Shown piece by piece: positions 23,610 to 24,948 of a stretch of DNA of 24,948 nucleotides. The stretch comes from Chthonomonas sp035294165 (GTDB taxonomy: Bacteria > Armatimonadota > Chthonomonadetes > Chthonomonadales > Chthonomonadaceae): NCBI RefSeq assembly GCF_035294165.1, contig NZ_DATGLN010000199.1, positions 1 through 24,948 on the forward strand, read 5' to 3'. Numbering within the stretch: the first letter of the stretch is position 1; each line of letters starts with the position of its first letter. The position numbers and the translations under genes were made by a program. A model generated the notes under the pieces. The model searched no databases, was not told the DNA's origin, and was given only the letters and a program-made list of their open reading frames with translations.

Positions 23610-23634
23610 CCTTTCCCCCGATTCGGGAGAAAGG
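23610..23634. repeat. Near-perfect palindrome
   Basis: CCTTTCCCCCGA and TCGGGAGAAAGG flank a single T, with one mismatch between the arms. It immediately follows repeat copy B. As RNA it would form a stable hairpin on either strand and could act as a transcription stop or processing site. Confidence 0.6.
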
Positions 23635-23701
23635 GGGCGGTTGTGTTGAGTTTCCGAAAGGAAGATTATCATAAGGAAACCGCTAGTAAGCTTATTGGTC
23701 T

Positions 23702-23726
23702 CCCCTCTCCCAATTTGGGAGAGGGG
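23702..23726. repeat. Perfect 25-base palindrome
   Basis: CCCCTCTCCCAA and TTGGGAGAGGGG are perfect 12-base complements around a central T. Similar C/T-rich then G/A-rich sequence occurs imperfectly near 24-52, which suggests a dispersed family. Function is unknown. Confidence 0.7.
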
Positions 23727-23803
23727 GAGGGCGTCGGCCTTGAGGGGAGTGGGGGTGGGGGCCTTGAGGGATAGGAGTAGGTCTTGAAGAGCCAGCGATA
23801 CGA

Positions 23804-23838
23804 CTGTCATTTCGAGCCGAAGGCGAGAAATCTTGAAT
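23804..23838. repeat. REP-like dispersed hairpin element
   Basis: The core ATTTC-GA-GCC-GAA-GGC-GA-GAAAT (23809-23831) is a palindrome with two symmetrical GA/GA steps, which in RNA would form tandem sheared G-A pairs. The first 15 bases of the window are an inverted partial copy. From memory, short repeats with a TCATTTCGAGC...GAGAAATC core are scattered through genomes of several bacterial phyla. Confidence 0.6.
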
Positions 23839-23866
23839 TTCCCTTCCCACCAGTTCTAAGGAGGGT

Positions 23867-23946
23867 GAGGGCTGCAGAGACTCTGCCAATCTCACAGCTC
23901 TAGAGGCAGTTTGCAAAACAAGCCTACCTTGTTCGCCCCTTATCCC
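23867..23946. repeat. Intergenic repeat, copy C, reaching into the ileS stop codon
   Basis: About 80 bases from GAGGGCTGCAGAGA through GCTCTAGAGGCAGTT to TTGTTCGCCCCTTATCC. Its right end covers the ileS stop codon (TTA at 23940-23942 on the plus strand), so the element abuts or supplies the last codons of ileS. Confidence 0.7.
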
Positions 23947-24948
23947 TCGATGGGCAGAGCGGACGAGACGGCCTGTACACAGCGTGTACATAGCAGTGGA
24001 TGGTCTGCGTGGATTCCCACATCGGGGAGCACAAGCCAACAGCGGGCACACTTTTTTCCGGGAGCCGGCTCTACCTCTACCTGTAATCCTTTCGTGCCGG
24101 CGCTCTCCTCCCCATCCTCCATCTCCTCTAGCACCACCTGTGACACGATGAAGAGAGAGGCAAGCGAACCCTTTCTGGCCGCTAGGGTTGGATAGTAGGT
24201 TGCATCGGCGCGAAGTCTAACAAGGGACTCCAGAGGGTTGGTGATCCTGCCACTCTGCTTGGCAGCTTCTAGCCCGGCCAAAACCGCCTCCCGTACCTCC
24301 AGAAGTTGGGTGTAGGTCTTCAAAAGCTCCTCATCCACACAACCGGCTTGGGGGTAGTCGGCCAAGTGGACGCTTTCCGGCTTCGCCTCCATTTTAAGGT
24401 GATCCCACACCTCCTCCATGGTATGAGGCAGGATGGGGGCCAACACACGGGCAAGGGTGGAGGCGAGCTGGTGAAGGGCTGTTTGGGCGGAGCGACGTGC
24501 CGGCCAGGTTTTGCCGGAAGCGTAGAGCCTGTCTTTGAGGACATCGAGATAGAAGGCGGAAAGGTCTACCGTGCAGAAGTGGATAACCGTTTGGTAAACC
24601 CGATGAAAGGCATACTGCTCGTAGGCGGTATGACAGGCAGCCACCACTTGCGCCAGGCGCGACAGTACCCACCGGTCTAGCTCTTCCATCTGTTCGAGGG
24701 GGATGGCGTCGGTGGTTGGGTCGAAGTCGTAGAGGTTGTTGAGGAGGAAGCGGAAAGTGTTACGCACCCGCCGATACATCTCGCTGACCTGCGCCAGCAG
24801 GTGCTCGCCGCAGCGGGTATCCTCCATAAAGTCTTGAGAAACCACCCACCAGCGCACCACGTCGGCCCCGTAGCGCTGCACGACCTCCATGGGGTCTACC
24901 ACGTTCCCTTTGCTTTTGTGCATCGCCTCACCGTTCTCATCGAGGGTC
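23940..24948 (-). CDS. ileS: Isoleucine--tRNA ligase, C-terminal part (cut by the window edge)
   Basis: This class I aminoacyl-tRNA synthetase charges tRNA-Ile. Only the last 335 or so residues are in the window, and the frame stays open to the right edge (LDENGEA precedes the first internal Met). The visible part starts in the KMSKS loop, here AMHKSKGN, followed by VVDPMEVVQRYGADVVRWWV. The helical anticodon-binding domain follows (YRRVRNTFRFLLNNLYDF, LDRWVLSRL, FHRVYQTVIHFCTVDLSAFYLDVLKDRLY, LAPILPHTMEEVW). The C-terminal zinc finger CARCW...LLCTRC of bacterial type 1 IleRS ends the protein. The Met-to-Ser position change to His in the KMSKS loop keeps the key Lys-Ser; I believe similar forms occur in other bacterial IleRS. 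The stop codon lies within an intergenic repeat. Confidence 0.95.
   Translation of the reverse strand, partial: TLDENGEAMHKSKGNVVDPMEVVQRYGADVVRWWVVSQDFMEDTRCGEHLLAQVSEMYRRVRNTFRFLLNNLYDFDPTTDAIPLEQMEELDRWVLSRLAQVVAACHTAYEQYAFHRVYQTVIHFCTVDLSAFYLDVLKDRLYASGKTWPARRSAQTALHQLASTLARVLAPILPHTMEEVWDHLKMEAKPESVHLADYPQAGCVDEELLKTYTQLLEVREAVLAGLEAAKQSGRITNPLESLVRLRADATYYPTLAARKGSLASLFIVSQVVLEEMEDGEESAGTKGLQVEVEPAPGKKCARCWLVLPDVGIHADHPLLCTRCVQAVSSALPIEG

Noticed and set aside
23427..23946. CRISPR array
   Set aside because: The three repeats are 51-80 bases long, unevenly spaced, degenerate, and lack uniform spacers or cas genes.
24900..24948. Degenerate KMSKS motif as a sign of a non-functional IleRS
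   Set aside because: The essential Lys-Ser of the loop is kept (MHKS), the remaining domains and zinc finger are intact, and similar variants are, to my knowledge, found in working enzymes.

Overview
The window is bacterial chromosome from a moderately GC-rich organism. Housekeeping genes (pcrA, eno, ileS, a methylcrotonyl-type carboxylase subunit, ftsB/divIC, comEA) sit among genes for sugar degradation (L-fucose isomerase, a secreted clan-A glycosidase, a PhyH dioxygenase, a Gfo/Idh/MocA oxidoreductase). From memory, this mix and the amount of dispersed intergenic repeat would fit a Chthonomonas-like member of the Armatimonadota. No rRNA gene or other marker in the window proves that, so the assignment is only an inference.

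Layout. 1-298: intergenic, with a repeat remnant and three copies of a TGAACGGTCA-like motif. 299-607: small secreted protein, closed by a strong hairpin. 721-824: candidate structured RNA. 856-1518: secreted HEYGH metallopeptidase-like protein. 1638-5074: pcrA helicase and a rubrerythrin-VIT1 (MbfA-type) iron transporter, 2 bases apart. 5075-12655: visibly AT-richer block with a two-gene operon. 12771-14764 (minus): eno, a small CxxC protein and an ftsB/divIC-like gene. 14911-16518 (minus): acyl-CoA carboxylase carboxyltransferase subunit. 16783-17484 (plus): comEA, whose end overlaps the end of a convergent Gfo/Idh/MocA gene. 17470-23293 (minus): sugar-metabolism block fucI, phyH, glycosidase, oxidoreductase. 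23294-23939: intergenic repeat cluster. 23940-24948 (minus): 3' part of ileS, running off the window.

The most unusual content is the two-gene operon at 5446-12552. The first gene encodes a membrane-anchored protein of 795 residues whose last 120 residues are recognisably ribosomal protein uS9, but without the C-terminal tail that reaches the P site in the ribosome. The second gene, 3 bases downstream, encodes a 1571-residue DEAD/DEAH helicase with several Cys pairs and a C-terminal DUF1998/MZB-type Cys cluster, the class found in DISARM and Druantia defence systems. Island-like base composition, a tight operon, a membrane anchor and a ribosomal-protein-like domain together suggest an undescribed two-component system, possibly antiviral. 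That role is inferred.

Regulation visible in the sequence: a near-ideal sigma-70-type promoter before phyH (TTGAAA, 17 bases, TATAAT), an extended -10 before eno that excludes the longer eno reading frame, a promoter candidate before the island operon, and several hairpins between or inside genes. One hairpin lies within the signal-peptide codons of the secreted glycosidase.
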